A DNA stretch of 64,000 nucleotides from Microvirga ossetica (GTDB taxonomy: Bacteria > Pseudomonadota > Alphaproteobacteria > Rhizobiales > Beijerinckiaceae). The DNA lies in contig NZ_CP016617.1 of the NCBI RefSeq assembly GCF_002741015.1, forward strand, positions 248,001 through 312,000, read 5' to 3'. Below, piece by piece: positions 38,822-47,202 of this stretch. Under the pieces are notes generated by a model. The model was not told where the DNA came from. It saw only the letters and a program-made list of their open reading frames with translations, and made no database searches. Each line of letters begins with the position of its first letter. The first letter of the stretch is position 1. Position numbers and translations under genes: made by a program.

Positions 38822-40318
38822 TCAGACGGTTATAGGGGCGGACTTCGACTTTCGGGACGCCCAGATCGTCCAGGCCACCATGCCGATGGTGATCGCAGCC
38901 AGCACAGCCGCGATCGGGCGGTCCACGAGGCCGATCGGATTGCCGTCGGCCTTGATCATCGAGTTGATGAAGTTCTCCTCCAAGAGCGGCCCGAGGACCA
39001 CCCCAAGGATCGTTGGTGCAACCGGAAAGCCGTTCTCCTCCATGATAAAGGCCAAAACCCCGAAGCCGAGCATCAGTCCGACATCGAACAGCGAGTTGTT
39101 GATGGCGAAGGCACCAACGATGGCGAAGAGCAGGATGATCGGCATGAGGATGTCGCGAGGAACGCGCAGGATCTTGGTTGCTACCTTGATCATCGCCCAG
39201 CCCAGCGGAAGCATCAGGAGGTTGGCCAGGACGAACACCAGAAAGAGAGCGTAAACGTTCTGCGGGTTGTTCACAAAGATCGTCGGCCCCGGCGCCATGT
39301 TCTTCATATAGAGAACCCCGATGGCGATGGCTGTGATCGAGTCGCCAGGGATACCGAACACCAGGGCCGGGATCCAGGCGCCGGCCAGCGAGCTGTTGTT
39401 TGATGCCCCAGCCTCGATGAGACCTTCCGGATGCCCAGTGCCGAATTTCTCGGGCTCCTTGGAGAACCGCTTGCTCATCGCATAGGACATCCACGCTGCC
39501 ATGTCCGCGCCGCTGCCGGGCTGGATGCCAATGACCGTTCCAAGGGCGCTGCCGCGGATGAGCTGCCAAGGATACTGCTTCGTCAACTTCCACATGTTGG
39601 CGAAGATCGGCCCGATATGGGTCACAGCGATCTGAGCCTTCGCCTCTTTCGACACCATGTGCCGTAAAACCTCGGATACCGCGAACATCCCGACCATCAT
39701 GGGAATGAGCGATATACCGCCGAGCAGGCCCGTCGTGCCGAAGGTGAACCGGGGCTGGCCTGCCGGGTTGTCCATGCCGATCAGCGCGATGGCAAGGCCC
39801 AGCAGGAGCGCGATGCAGGCCTTCAGGGGGCTTGCGGAGCCGATGAACACAGCGCCGCCCAGGCCCATGGCCACGATCCAGAAGAACTCGACGGATCCGA
39901 AGCCCAGTGCAAACTCGGCGATGGCTGGCGACGCGACCATCATGACCGCCGTCCCGAACAAGCCGCCCAACACCGAGAAATACAAGCCGATCCCGAGGGC
40001 GAGTTCCGGCTTCCCCTTCAGGGTCAGCTGATAGGAGTCCTCGACATAGGCCGCCGATGCGGGCGTGCCGGGAATGCGCAGGAGGCATCCGGGGATATCG
40101 CCGGAGAAAATCGCCATGGTGCTGGTGGTGACGATGGCGGCCACCGCGGGGACCGGCGGCATGAAGAAGGTCAGCGGCACGAGAAGCGCCGTCGCCATGG
40201 TGGCCGAGAGGCCGGGAATGCAGCCCACGACGAGCCCGTAGACAGCCGAGGCGACAATCACCGCGAGCACGTAGGGCTCGAACACCATTCCGAAGGCTGT
40301 CAGATAAGCGTCAAGCAT
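38822..40318 (-). CDS. tctA: Tripartite tricarboxylate transporter, large membrane subunit TctA
   Basis: The 498-residue protein has the TctA pattern: about twelve membrane segments, GCIPGLSATMATALLVPL with the conserved glycine-rich loop near residue 32, and IQPGSGADMAAWMSYAMSK in the second half. TctA forms the channel of secondary transporters that use a periplasmic TctC. It starts six bases after the TctB stop and is followed by the cupin gene, so the whole is one operon. Confidence 0.93.
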   Translation of the reverse strand: MLDAYLTAFGMVFEPYVLAVIVASAVYGLVVGCIPGLSATMATALLVPLTFFMPPVPAVAAIVTTSTMAIFSGDIPGCLLRIPGTPASAAYVEDSYQLTLKGKPELALGIGLYFSVLGGLFGTAVMMVASPAIAEFALGFGSVEFFWIVAMGLGGAVFIGSASPLKACIALLLGLAIALIGMDNPAGQPRFTFGTTGLLGGISLIPMMVGMFAVSEVLRHMVSKEAKAQIAVTHIGPIFANMWKLTKQYPWQLIRGSALGTVIGIQPGSGADMAAWMSYAMSKRFSKEPEKFGTGHPEGLIEAGASNNSSLAGAWIPALVFGIPGDSITAIAIGVLYMKNMAPGPTIFVNNPQNVYALFLVFVLANLLMLPLGWAMIKVATKILRVPRDILMPIILLFAIVGAFAINNSLFDVGLMLGFGVLAFIMEENGFPVAPTILGVVLGPLLEENFINSMIKADGNPIGLVDRPIAAVLAAITIGMVAWTIWASRKSKSAPITV

Positions 40319-40324
40319 GAAACA

Positions 40325-40798
40325 TCACCACCGCACGGGGTCCATAATCCCCCAGGGAAGCTGCACGCTGAGGCCCACGTAGAAGATCGTGTGGACGAGA
40401 AGCGCGACGCAGATGGATAGGAGGGCAGCCCGGACGGGCCGCACGTGGCCGGACAGGAACAGGCAGACCAAGATCGCCACCGCCGTTGGCAGAAAGCCGA
40501 GCATCTCAACGAAGCTCACATATGCAAACACCGCCATTGGCACGAGAAGGAAGCGGGCGACGAGCCAAGGACGGCGGGTCCATTCGGACCATGCAAAGAG
40601 CGGTGCGTGGCCGGCGGACTGCAATCCGCCGGTCATCATGATGATCGAGCACAGGGCGAGCAGGCTTGCGATGACGAGTGGAAAGGTCGAGGGACCGAAG
40701 ATCTGCTCGCCCGGATTTGGGAGGTTCCAGGCTCCGAGCCCCAGCCCGACGGCCAGGATCAGAAACAGGGCCCCACCGGCCACGTCATTGATCTTCAT
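40325..40798 (-). CDS. tctB: Tripartite tricarboxylate transporter, small membrane subunit TctB
   Basis: The 157-residue protein has four hydrophobic segments and the size of TctB, the second membrane subunit of TTT systems. It lies between tctC and tctA as usual. The gap to tctC is about 110 bp. Confidence 0.85.
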   Translation of the reverse strand: MKINDVAGGALFLILAVGLGLGAWNLPNPGEQIFGPSTFPLVIASLLALCSIIMMTGGLQSAGHAPLFAWSEWTRRPWLVARFLLVPMAVFAYVSFVEMLGFLPTAVAILVCLFLSGHVRPVRAALLSICVALLVHTIFYVGLSVQLPWGIMDPVRW

Positions 40799-40908
40799 GA
40801 GGCGCTCTCCTTGGCGTCTACGTGGGCAATGGTCCAGCCGACCGACCGGTCCCTGCCAGCATCCATGCTCGAAGTCATTATGGCTGTGCTTGTGTCAGGT
40901 GTCCCTGC

Positions 40909-41880
40909 TTACTGACGCAGCTTCAGGCCAAGATCTGCCATCACCTCGCCATTGTTCTTGTGCTGCTCCGCCAGGAAGGTTCGGAAGGCGTCGCCCTTCT
41001 CGAAAGCGTAGCCGAAGCCGCGCTCGTTTAGGAAAGCCGTGTACTCGGGCCCGGTCGCGACCTTTTCAACCGCGGCTACCAAACGTGCCGTTACTTCCGG
41101 CGGAAGGCCGGCCGGCGCCGCGATGCCGCGCCATGTTCCGCCCGAATAATCCTTGCCGGTGGCTTCCTTGACCGTAGGCACATTCGGGAACGCCGCGATC
41201 TTCTCCTTGGCGAGGACCGCGAGCGACTTCACCCGCCCGGCATCGATCATCGGCTTGCCTTCCGGCAGCGAGGACGGGACGATCTGGACGCCCCCAGAGG
41301 CCAGTTCCTGGAAACCGGGAGCCGCGCCCTGGCTCGGCACAACGGTCACGCTTTTGGGGTTGATGCCTTCGAGCTTCAGCAGGCCCGCGAAGGCGAGGTG
41401 ATAGGCCGCGCCGGCGGCCATGCCCGAGAGCTTGTAATGCCCGACGGGCTGCTTGCGAATGTCCTCCAGCGCTCCTTTGAGATCCTGCCAGGAGCTGGAG
41501 GCAGAAACGTTGAAGGCGGAGGCGTCGAAGTTGACGAGCGCAATCGGCGTCAACTGCTCATAGGTGAACGGGGCCGTGTTGGACCAGTAATAGGTGGTGA
41601 CCTCGGCGGTCGCCAGACCGATGGTGTAGCCATCCGGTTTTGCATTGACGATCTCCGTATGCCCGACTACACCGCCCCCGCCGGTGCGGTTGACCACATT
41701 GATCGGCTTCCCCAGCTCCTTCTCCAGCCCTGCCGCGAGCATGCGAGCGACGGCATCGGTTCCGCCGCCGGCGGCCCATGGGACGATCAGCGTAATCGGT
41801 CGCTCAGGCCATGCCGCTTGAGCGGGCAGGCTTGCCACGGCGGCCAGCGCTGCGAGGGCGAGTACTTTCTTTAGCTTCAT
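40909..41880 (-). CDS. tctC: Tripartite tricarboxylate transporter substrate-binding protein TctC (Bug family)
   Basis: The protein has 323 residues from the ATG at 41880, behind GGGAGAAG, and starts with a Sec signal (MKLKKVLALAALAAV, then PAQA). The mature part has the Bug markers: PERPITLIVPWAAGGGTDA, NVVNRTGGGGVVGH and NAKPDGYTIG, and a C-terminal ENxxPTVKE-like segment. Bug proteins bind carboxylates; the exact ligand is unknown. The start lies inside the end of the gntR gene (77-bp overlap). Confidence 0.92.
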   Translation of the reverse strand: MKLKKVLALAALAAVASLPAQAAWPERPITLIVPWAAGGGTDAVARMLAAGLEKELGKPINVVNRTGGGGVVGHTEIVNAKPDGYTIGLATAEVTTYYWSNTAPFTYEQLTPIALVNFDASAFNVSASSSWQDLKGALEDIRKQPVGHYKLSGMAAGAAYHLAFAGLLKLEGINPKSVTVVPSQGAAPGFQELASGGVQIVPSSLPEGKPMIDAGRVKSLAVLAKEKIAAFPNVPTVKEATGKDYSGGTWRGIAAPAGLPPEVTARLVAAVEKVATGPEYTAFLNERGFGYAFEKGDAFRTFLAEQHKNNGEVMADLGLKLRQ

Positions 41881-42640
41881 GGCGCTTCTCCCTTGGTTTT
41901 CTTGGGGTTTCACTTTTCCGAGATGCTTTTTTGCTCTTGGACGTCTCACTGGGCTCGATGGAAAGGTGATGGAACGTGTAGCCCAGGACCCGCTCCATGG
42001 CCCGTTGGGCTTCGCCGGCATTGCCTCGCACGATCGCGTGTGCGACGGCGGCATGGTTCTCCAGGTTTCCACTGAACGCCTCAACGGCCACATCGAACAC
42101 GGCACTTAGAATGGCCTCGATGGCGCCGCGAAAGCTTCGCAGGACTGGATTGTGGGTTGCCTCCAAGATCGACAGGTGGAAATCCTTATCGGCCGCGATG
42201 GCAGCGTTCGGGTCGGTCTGCCCGCGTTCCATGGCCTCAAGCGCAGCCATGATCCGATTCAAGTCGTCGGGTTCGGCTCGCTGCGCGGCGAGTGCCGCGG
42301 CGGCGGGTTCGATAATGGCCCGCGTCTCCTCGAAGGCCAGAAGCAGGGCTCGATCGAGGCCCTCGTCCCCAGCAAGCCATCCAAGGAGCTCCTGATCAAG
42401 CAGGCTCCAATCATGGCGGGGCTTGACATGGGTCCCGAACCGCGGCCGGACGCTGACCAGCCCCTTCGCGGCCAGCATCTTGATCGCCTCCCGCACGACA
42501 CCGCGGCTGGCCCCGAATCGCGCCTCCAGCTCATGCTCGGGCGGAAGGGCCTGCCCGGGCAGAAAGGTGCCGCGCACGATCTCGGACCCTAGGCCCGATA
42601 CCACCGCGCCGATCTTCCCCGGCTTGGAACCCTGCCGCAT
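41804..42640 (-). CDS. GntR-family (FadR/FCD) regulator
   Basis: The 278-residue protein has a winged HTH at about 10-75 (LGSEIVRGTFLPGQALPPE, then SRGVVREAIKMLAAKGLV) and an FCD domain (about 95-225; DKDFHLSIL, ENHAAVAHAIV). The last 45 residues are a Lys/Arg/Ser-rich tail, unusual in the family, whose codons overlap the first 77 bases of tctC. The gene starts seven bases after the RraA-like gene. It probably binds the TGATGTT-T-AACATCA palindrome upstream of the operon. Confidence 0.87.
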   Translation of the reverse strand: MRQGSKPGKIGAVVSGLGSEIVRGTFLPGQALPPEHELEARFGASRGVVREAIKMLAAKGLVSVRPRFGTHVKPRHDWSLLDQELLGWLAGDEGLDRALLLAFEETRAIIEPAAAALAAQRAEPDDLNRIMAALEAMERGQTDPNAAIAADKDFHLSILEATHNPVLRSFRGAIEAILSAVFDVAVEAFSGNLENHAAVAHAIVRGNAGEAQRAMERVLGYTFHHLSIEPSETSKSKKASRKSETPRKPREKRHEAKESTRPRSAGRRGKPARSSGMA

Positions 42641-42647
42641 CGCCGTG

Positions 42648-43295
42648 TCAGAACTTTCCGTATTGGAGATAAGCCTGCTGCGGATCCTGTCCGTTGCGGA
42701 TGGCCTGACGCAGAGCGGACTCCGTACGGATCACTTCCTCGGTTTTGGCAATGATGCTTTCCGCATCATCTCTCGGGATCACGACGATGCCGTCCCGGTC
42801 CGCCAGGATGTAATCGCCGGCCCCGATCACGACGTTGCCGATGGTCACCGGCTCGTCGAATGCCTCGGGAATCCACCCCGCCACGATGTCCACGGGCGTC
42901 GCGTAGCGGCAGAAGACTGGAAAGCCTTCCGCCTCGATGAAGCCCGTATCCCGGCAACCGCCATCAACGATATAGCCGCGAACACCCCGAAGCTTCAGGG
43001 TCTCGGCCGATAGTTCCCCCATCAGCGCGCGAACGTCATCCTGCGGTTGGCACACGACGACGTGGCCGGCAGGAGCCTTTGACAGCAGGCCTGTCCAGGC
43101 CAAAAGGGATTCATGGGCGCTCACCGTCGTGTCCGGACGTCCGCGTACGGTGAAGACCGGGCCGGCTGCTTTCATGTCCTTGGTGAGACCGAGGAGGTTA
43201 CGTGGCAGCACCCGCGGCGTCATGCCGAGATCGCGCATGACATCATAGACGGCGCCCGAGTAGCACTCCTGCAGTCGATCCGCGAGGGATGTCAT
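42648..43295 (-). CDS. RraA-like aldolase (4-hydroxy-4-methyl-2-oxoglutarate type)
   Basis: The protein has 215 residues from the ATG at 43295, which follows AGGAGG; the longer frame from 43373 lacks such a site. The HMG/CHA aldolase motif is visible as VDGGCRDTGFIE (Arg-Asp for metal and substrate), with a preceding glycine-rich stretch. These enzymes cleave 4-hydroxy-2-oxo acids to pyruvate or decarboxylate oxaloacetate. It is the first gene of the operon that takes up a carboxylate through Tct. Confidence 0.85.
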   Translation of the reverse strand: MTSLADRLQECYSGAVYDVMRDLGMTPRVLPRNLLGLTKDMKAAGPVFTVRGRPDTTVSAHESLLAWTGLLSKAPAGHVVVCQPQDDVRALMGELSAETLKLRGVRGYIVDGGCRDTGFIEAEGFPVFCRYATPVDIVAGWIPEAFDEPVTIGNVVIGAGDYILADRDGIVVIPRDDAESIIAKTEEVIRTESALRQAIRNGQDPQQAYLQYGKF

Positions 43296-43374
43296 TCTTT
43301 CCTCCTGAACCAGCCCATCTGAGGTGGGCTTGACAGGATCCTGACACGCTACGATGGTCACCGCAACAAACATC

Positions 43375-43389
43375 TGATGTTTAACATCA
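43375..43389. promoter_or_regulatory. Palindromic operator for the GntR regulator (predicted)
   Basis: TGATGTT at 43375-43381 and its complement AACATCA at 43383-43389 flank a single T. The site sits in the 106-bp gap between the divergent RraA-like gene and the DapA-like gene. FadR-type GntR proteins bind short palindromes of this size. The regulator gene is in the operon itself, so autorepression is likely. Confidence 0.6.
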
Positions 43390-43401
43390 TACCTTTGTAG
43401 A

Positions 43402-44328
43402 ATGGAGGAAGCCTTGGGTCAGCATGCGTTTCACGGGGTGTATCCCGTTCTGTACGCCTTCTTCGACAGCAACGGTCGGCTCGATACAGAGGCCATGCGG
43501 CGTCAGGTCGAACATTGCATCGGTGCCGGCGCGCACGGACTGATGGCGTTGGGCCTGGTGACCGAGGTCAACAAGATGGATGTGCGCGAGCGCATGGAGC
43601 TCGTGGAACTCGTGGGCGCACTCAATCAAGGGCGTGTCCCCTTCGCGGTGACGGTTGGCGAGCCCTCGATCGCGGGTCAGATCGCCTTCGCGCGGGAAGC
43701 TCGAGCTGCAGGTGCGGACTGGGTCATCCTGCAGCCGCCTCCGGCACGGGGTGGCGGTGAGCCGGAGCTGATCCGGTTCTTCGGGAGCGTTGCTGACGCA
43801 CTGGACTGCCCAGTGGCGATCCAACACAATCCCTTCAACCTCGATGTCTGGCTTTCCGTGGACGGCATGGTGTCGCTGCATCGGCAGCACGCCAACATCA
43901 CGGTGCTGAAAGGCGAGGGGACAGCAGTTGAAACGGAGCGCCTGATTGCGGGAACGGACGGGCGGCTTGCCGTCTTTGCGGGGCATGGCGGGATTGAGTA
44001 TCTTTCGAACCTGCGGGCTGGAGCGGCCGGACTCATTCCCGCGCCTGATTGCCTCCCCATTCAGGTGAGGATCTACGAGTTATTCCGTGAGGGTTCGCCG
44101 GAGGCGCTTGCGGAGGCCGAGCGTCTTCACAAGGAACTTCTCCCGCTCATTGTCTACATGATCAGGTCAATCCCCTCATTGCTGTGCTACGGCAAGCGGT
44201 TTATGGCTGAACGATTGGAGCTCCCAGAGGTAATCGACCGCGCGCCGGCGGTTACGCCAACGGAGTTTGGCCTGTCAGAGATGAGGCGGTTGCTTGGCGA
44301 CTTGCAACGGCTTGAAGGCCTGCCCTGA
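43402..44328 (+). CDS. DapA-family aldolase/lyase
   Basis: The 308-residue protein has the TIM-barrel DHDPS fold: GVYPVLYAFFDSNGRLD, GAHGLMALGLVTEVNKM, the Schiff-base Lys in VLKGEGTA and the later GHGGIEYL. The usual catalytic Tyr of the YNxP motif is replaced (VAIQHNPFN), so it is not a normal dihydrodipicolinate synthase. Lyases or dehydratases for keto-sugar acids are possible. The ATG is at 43402; a TTG at 43414 lies better behind GGAGG at 43404-43408 and could be the true start. It diverges from the Tct operon across the GntR palindrome. Confidence 0.82.
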   Translation: MEEALGQHAFHGVYPVLYAFFDSNGRLDTEAMRRQVEHCIGAGAHGLMALGLVTEVNKMDVRERMELVELVGALNQGRVPFAVTVGEPSIAGQIAFAREARAAGADWVILQPPPARGGGEPELIRFFGSVADALDCPVAIQHNPFNLDVWLSVDGMVSLHRQHANITVLKGEGTAVETERLIAGTDGRLAVFAGHGGIEYLSNLRAGAAGLIPAPDCLPIQVRIYELFREGSPEALAEAERLHKELLPLIVYMIRSIPSLLCYGKRFMAERLELPEVIDRAPAVTPTEFGLSEMRRLLGDLQRLEGLP

Positions 44329-44457
44329 TGATCAAGCACAGCTAGTCCGGTTGGAAGGCTCTGAGGCTGATTTCGGATGAATATAGACGACCGCCATTCT
44401 GCCGGTTCGGTTGCAAGCCCTAATGTAGGTCAAGCGAAGGTCGGACAGGGCATCAGG

Positions 44458-44616
44458 TTAGGCAGCAGCGCGGAGAAGAGCAGCGATGAAGTCACTCTGA
44501 GCTTTTATGTCGTTTGCCGGCGCGCTCGCCACTTGACCCTTGCGGATCATCGCCACGACCTTATAGCCAACGATCAGCCGCTCTCCGAGCAGGTAGTGGT
44601 ATAGCTGCTCATGATC
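44458..44616 (-). pseudogene. C-terminal remnant of an IS6-type transposase
   Basis: On the minus strand a frame from 44616 to the stop at 44458 reads GERLIVGYKVVAMIRKGQV, then APANDIKAQSDFIAAL and RRAAA. This matches the end of IS240/IS6-like transposases, where MIRKGQV is common. The rest of the gene is missing. Confidence 0.55.
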
Positions 44617-44643
44617 CGCTCTGGGTGCGGTCCAAGAGGGATG

Positions 44644-45447
44644 TCAGCCAGGCAATGCCGTGCTGATCTCATTCGCCAGGCTGATCACAGTAACGCGAAT
44701 ATCCTCGGCGTGCTCTGACTCAGTGCCGTGGAGGAACGGAATGCTCAGCGCCGCAAGCACTCGTCCGTCGCGATCCCGGATCGGTGCCGCATAGGCGTAG
44801 ATGCTGGGCGCACTCTCACCACGGTCCTGTGCCCAACCCTGCCGGCGGATGCGTGTTGCCTCTGCCTTGAGGCGCTTCGGATCGGTGAGGGTACGAGAGG
44901 TGAAGGCGGCTAGAGGACGAGAGAGCCACTCGGCTTGCCTCTCGGGCGGCTCAAACGCAAAGAGCAGCTTGCCGGCCGCTCCCGCATTGATAGGCATCCG
45001 CTGACCGGGTGTCACCCCCAATGCATAGGGCCGCCGACCCTGCGCCGCAGCGAGCACCAGCACGCCCTCGCCATCAAGCACCGAGAGCTTGACGCTGTGT
45101 CCGGCTGTGATGGCGACCTTGTCAAGGAAAGGCTGCGCCAGCGCAATGAGGTCGAGTTGAACTGGGTCGGACGGCACACGGGAGGCGAGCGTCCGCAGGC
45201 GCGGTCCGAGCCGGTAGGACCCGGTGCCATGGCGCTGGACGACGTCATGGGCCTCCAGCGTGTTGAGGATGCGGTAGACCGTGCTGCGGGGCAGCGCCAA
45301 AGCGGCCGTCAGTGCCGTTATCGAGGCGCCATCCTGCTGCTCCTCGAGAGCAGATAGCACGCTCATCATGCGGTCGATGGCCGGAATGGTATGCTGGATT
45401 GCTGCGGCATCCACCCATCGGGGTGCGACGGTCCTCGTTTTCTTCAT
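44644..45447 (-). CDS. IclR-family transcriptional regulator
   Basis: The protein has about 267 residues with ATG 45447 (279 from 45483). The winged HTH reads PAIDRMMSVLSALEEQ, then TALTAALALPRSTVYRILNTL, and the effector domain follows (LAQPFLDKVAITAGHSVKLSV, INAGAAGKLLFAF). IclR proteins bind promoters next to catabolic operons. The divergent sugar-acid operon starts 117 bp away, with a perfect palindrome between them. Confidence 0.87.
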   Translation of the reverse strand: MKKTRTVAPRWVDAAAIQHTIPAIDRMMSVLSALEEQQDGASITALTAALALPRSTVYRILNTLEAHDVVQRHGTGSYRLGPRLRTLASRVPSDPVQLDLIALAQPFLDKVAITAGHSVKLSVLDGEGVLVLAAAQGRRPYALGVTPGQRMPINAGAAGKLLFAFEPPERQAEWLSRPLAAFTSRTLTDPKRLKAEATRIRRQGWAQDRGESAPSIYAYAAPIRDRDGRVLAALSIPFLHGTESEHAEDIRVTVISLANEISTALPG

Positions 45448-45480
45448 TGACTTGCGATCTGGCCCATTCATAAGATGATG

Positions 45481-45509
45481 CAAATATGAATTTCAGCTAT
45501 TCATATTTG
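45481..45509. promoter_or_regulatory. Perfect inverted-repeat operator, predicted for the IclR regulator
   Basis: CAAATATGAAT at 45481-45491 and its exact complement ATTCATATTTG at 45499-45509 flank TTCAGCT. The site lies between the divergent IclR gene and the VOC gene, covering the IclR leader. The A/T-rich arms stand out from the G/C-rich neighbourhood. Confidence 0.65.
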
Positions 45510-45564
45510 AATAACAAAATATGAGCAAGCCGCCCGAACGGCTGCCTGGCCGGAGGAAATGCCG

Positions 45565-45999
45565 ATGCTGACAGTGTCGTCGATCGCCCATGTGGCCATC
45601 CGCGTGACGGATGTGGAACGCACTCTCGATTTTTATTCTGGCAAGCTTGGCATGCGCGAGATGATGCGGCTCGACCGGGACGGCCGCCTCTGGCTGCTCT
45701 ATCTGCGCATCACCGATACCCAGTTCCTCGAGGTGTTCCCCGAGGGCGTGGGCGAGCGTGCGGCGGAGCGCGATGCGGTGGGATTCAACCACATGTGCCT
45801 CGAGGTTGCGGATATCGACGTCGCGCTGCGTGAGCTGGACGCCGCAGGCGTGCCGCTGATCAGGGACAAGCAGATGGGTGCGGACGGTAACTGGCAGGCC
45901 TGGATTGAGGATCCGGACGGTCATCGCATCGAACTGATGCAGATGATGCCCGACAGCCTTCAGGCCAAGGCGATCGCTCGCATGGCGGCCAGCGGCTAG
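45565..45999 (+). CDS. VOC (glyoxalase/bleomycin-resistance) family protein
   Basis: The protein has 144 residues from the ATG at 45565, eight bases behind GGAGG; an ATG two codons earlier is too close to that site. It shows two beta-alpha-beta-beta-beta units with the metal ligands His (SSIAHVAIRV), Glu (FLEVFPEG), His (FNHMCLEV) and Glu (HRIELMQ). It may be a lactoylglutathione lyase or isomerase. It is the first gene of the sugar-acid operon. Confidence 0.85.
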   Translation: MLTVSSIAHVAIRVTDVERTLDFYSGKLGMREMMRLDRDGRLWLLYLRITDTQFLEVFPEGVGERAAERDAVGFNHMCLEVADIDVALRELDAAGVPLIRDKQMGADGNWQAWIEDPDGHRIELMQMMPDSLQAKAIARMAASG

Positions 46000-46008
46000 G
46001 CGCCCGCC

Positions 46009-47184
46009 ATGAAGATCACCGGCCTCAAGACCTTCGTGGCCAATGTCTCGCGGACGAACTTCGTCTTCGTGAAGCTTTATACTGACGAAGGCATCGACGG
46101 TGTCGGCGAGGCGACGCTGGAGTGGAAGACGCTCGCCGTCACTGCCGCGCTGGAAGAGTTGGAACGCCGGCTCGTCGGTCGCGATCCCTTCCGATCGGAC
46201 GCGCTTGTCGAGCAGCTCCATCGCGATAGCTACTGGCGCACGGGCGCGGTGTTCCGCACCGCGTTGGGCGCGGTCGAGGCCGCGATGCTCGACATCAAGG
46301 GCAAAGCGCTTGGCGTGCCGGTGTTCGAGCTCCTAGGCGGCAAATACCGCGATCGGGTCGCATGCTATGCCAATCACTGGTTCTTCGGCGCACGCACGCC
46401 GGAGGACTATCACGTCGCGGCGACCCGCGGCGTTGCCATGGGCTATCGCGCGCTGAAATGGGATCCGTTCGAGGCGTCCGATCTCGAAATGGACAGGACG
46501 CAACGCAACCGCACAGTTGCGATCGTGGAGGCCGTCCGCGATGCTGTGGGACCAGACATCGAACTGATGCTCGACGTCCATGGTCGCCTCAACGTCCCGA
46601 CCGCCATCGCGATGTGTAAGGCGCTCGCGCGCTTCGACCTGACCTGGATCGAGGAGCCGACGCCCCCTGAGTCGATCGAAGCGCTCGCCGAGGTGCGGGC
46701 GAACTCACCCGTGCCTATTGCCTCGGGCGAGCGCTGGTACGAACCCACCCGTTTTCTGGAAGCTCTATCCAAGAAGGCGGTCGACGTCCTGCAGCCTGAC
46801 GTGTCGCATGCAGGTGGCCTCGCCGAAACGAAGCGCATCGCGCATCTGGCCCATCTGCATCTCATCCCCGTTGCACCTCACAACCCTGTGGGGCCGGTGA
46901 TGAACGCCATGACGCTGCACACGGCCGTCGCCATCCCGAACTTTTCCGTGTTCGAGACCGTCAGCGTCGATGTCCCCTGGCGCAAGGAATTGGTGAAGGA
47001 GACGCTCGTGTTCGAGGACGGGCATCTGCTCGCCCCGACGGCGCCGGGCCTCGGCGTCGAGCTCAACGAGGAGGCGTGCGCCCGTTTCCCCTATGCGCCC
47101 CATGATGTGCCGCTCTTCGATGGCTCCATCAATCTCAGCGGTGTGGCCACCGGCGCCGTCGTCATGAACACGACCCAACTCTAG
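46009..47184 (+). CDS. Enolase-superfamily sugar-acid dehydratase (galactonate dehydratase-like)
   Basis: The 391-residue protein has the N-terminal capping domain (VAYxxDEGIDGVGEATLEWKT-like region) and the barrel: ALKWDPF for the base, MLDVHGR, WIEEPTPPE and ASGERWYEP for three metal ligands, and VAPHNPVGPV for the second base/His. The order is that of the D-galactonate dehydratase group. It converts an aldonic acid to the 2-keto-3-deoxy acid. It begins nine bases after the VOC gene. Confidence 0.85.
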   Translation: MKITGLKTFVANVSRTNFVFVKLYTDEGIDGVGEATLEWKTLAVTAALEELERRLVGRDPFRSDALVEQLHRDSYWRTGAVFRTALGAVEAAMLDIKGKALGVPVFELLGGKYRDRVACYANHWFFGARTPEDYHVAATRGVAMGYRALKWDPFEASDLEMDRTQRNRTVAIVEAVRDAVGPDIELMLDVHGRLNVPTAIAMCKALARFDLTWIEEPTPPESIEALAEVRANSPVPIASGERWYEPTRFLEALSKKAVDVLQPDVSHAGGLAETKRIAHLAHLHLIPVAPHNPVGPVMNAMTLHTAVAIPNFSVFETVSVDVPWRKELVKETLVFEDGHLLAPTAPGLGVELNEEACARFPYAPHDVPLFDGSINLSGVATGAVVMNTTQL

Positions 47185-47202
47185 CCCAAGGAGACTGCCC
47201 AG

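Noticed and set aside
38307..40088. Long minus-strand frame of 593 codons reaching back through tctA
   Set aside because: Only the cupin part from 38804 is real; the rest lies across tctA in another frame and has a low-complexity Arg/Gly/His look.
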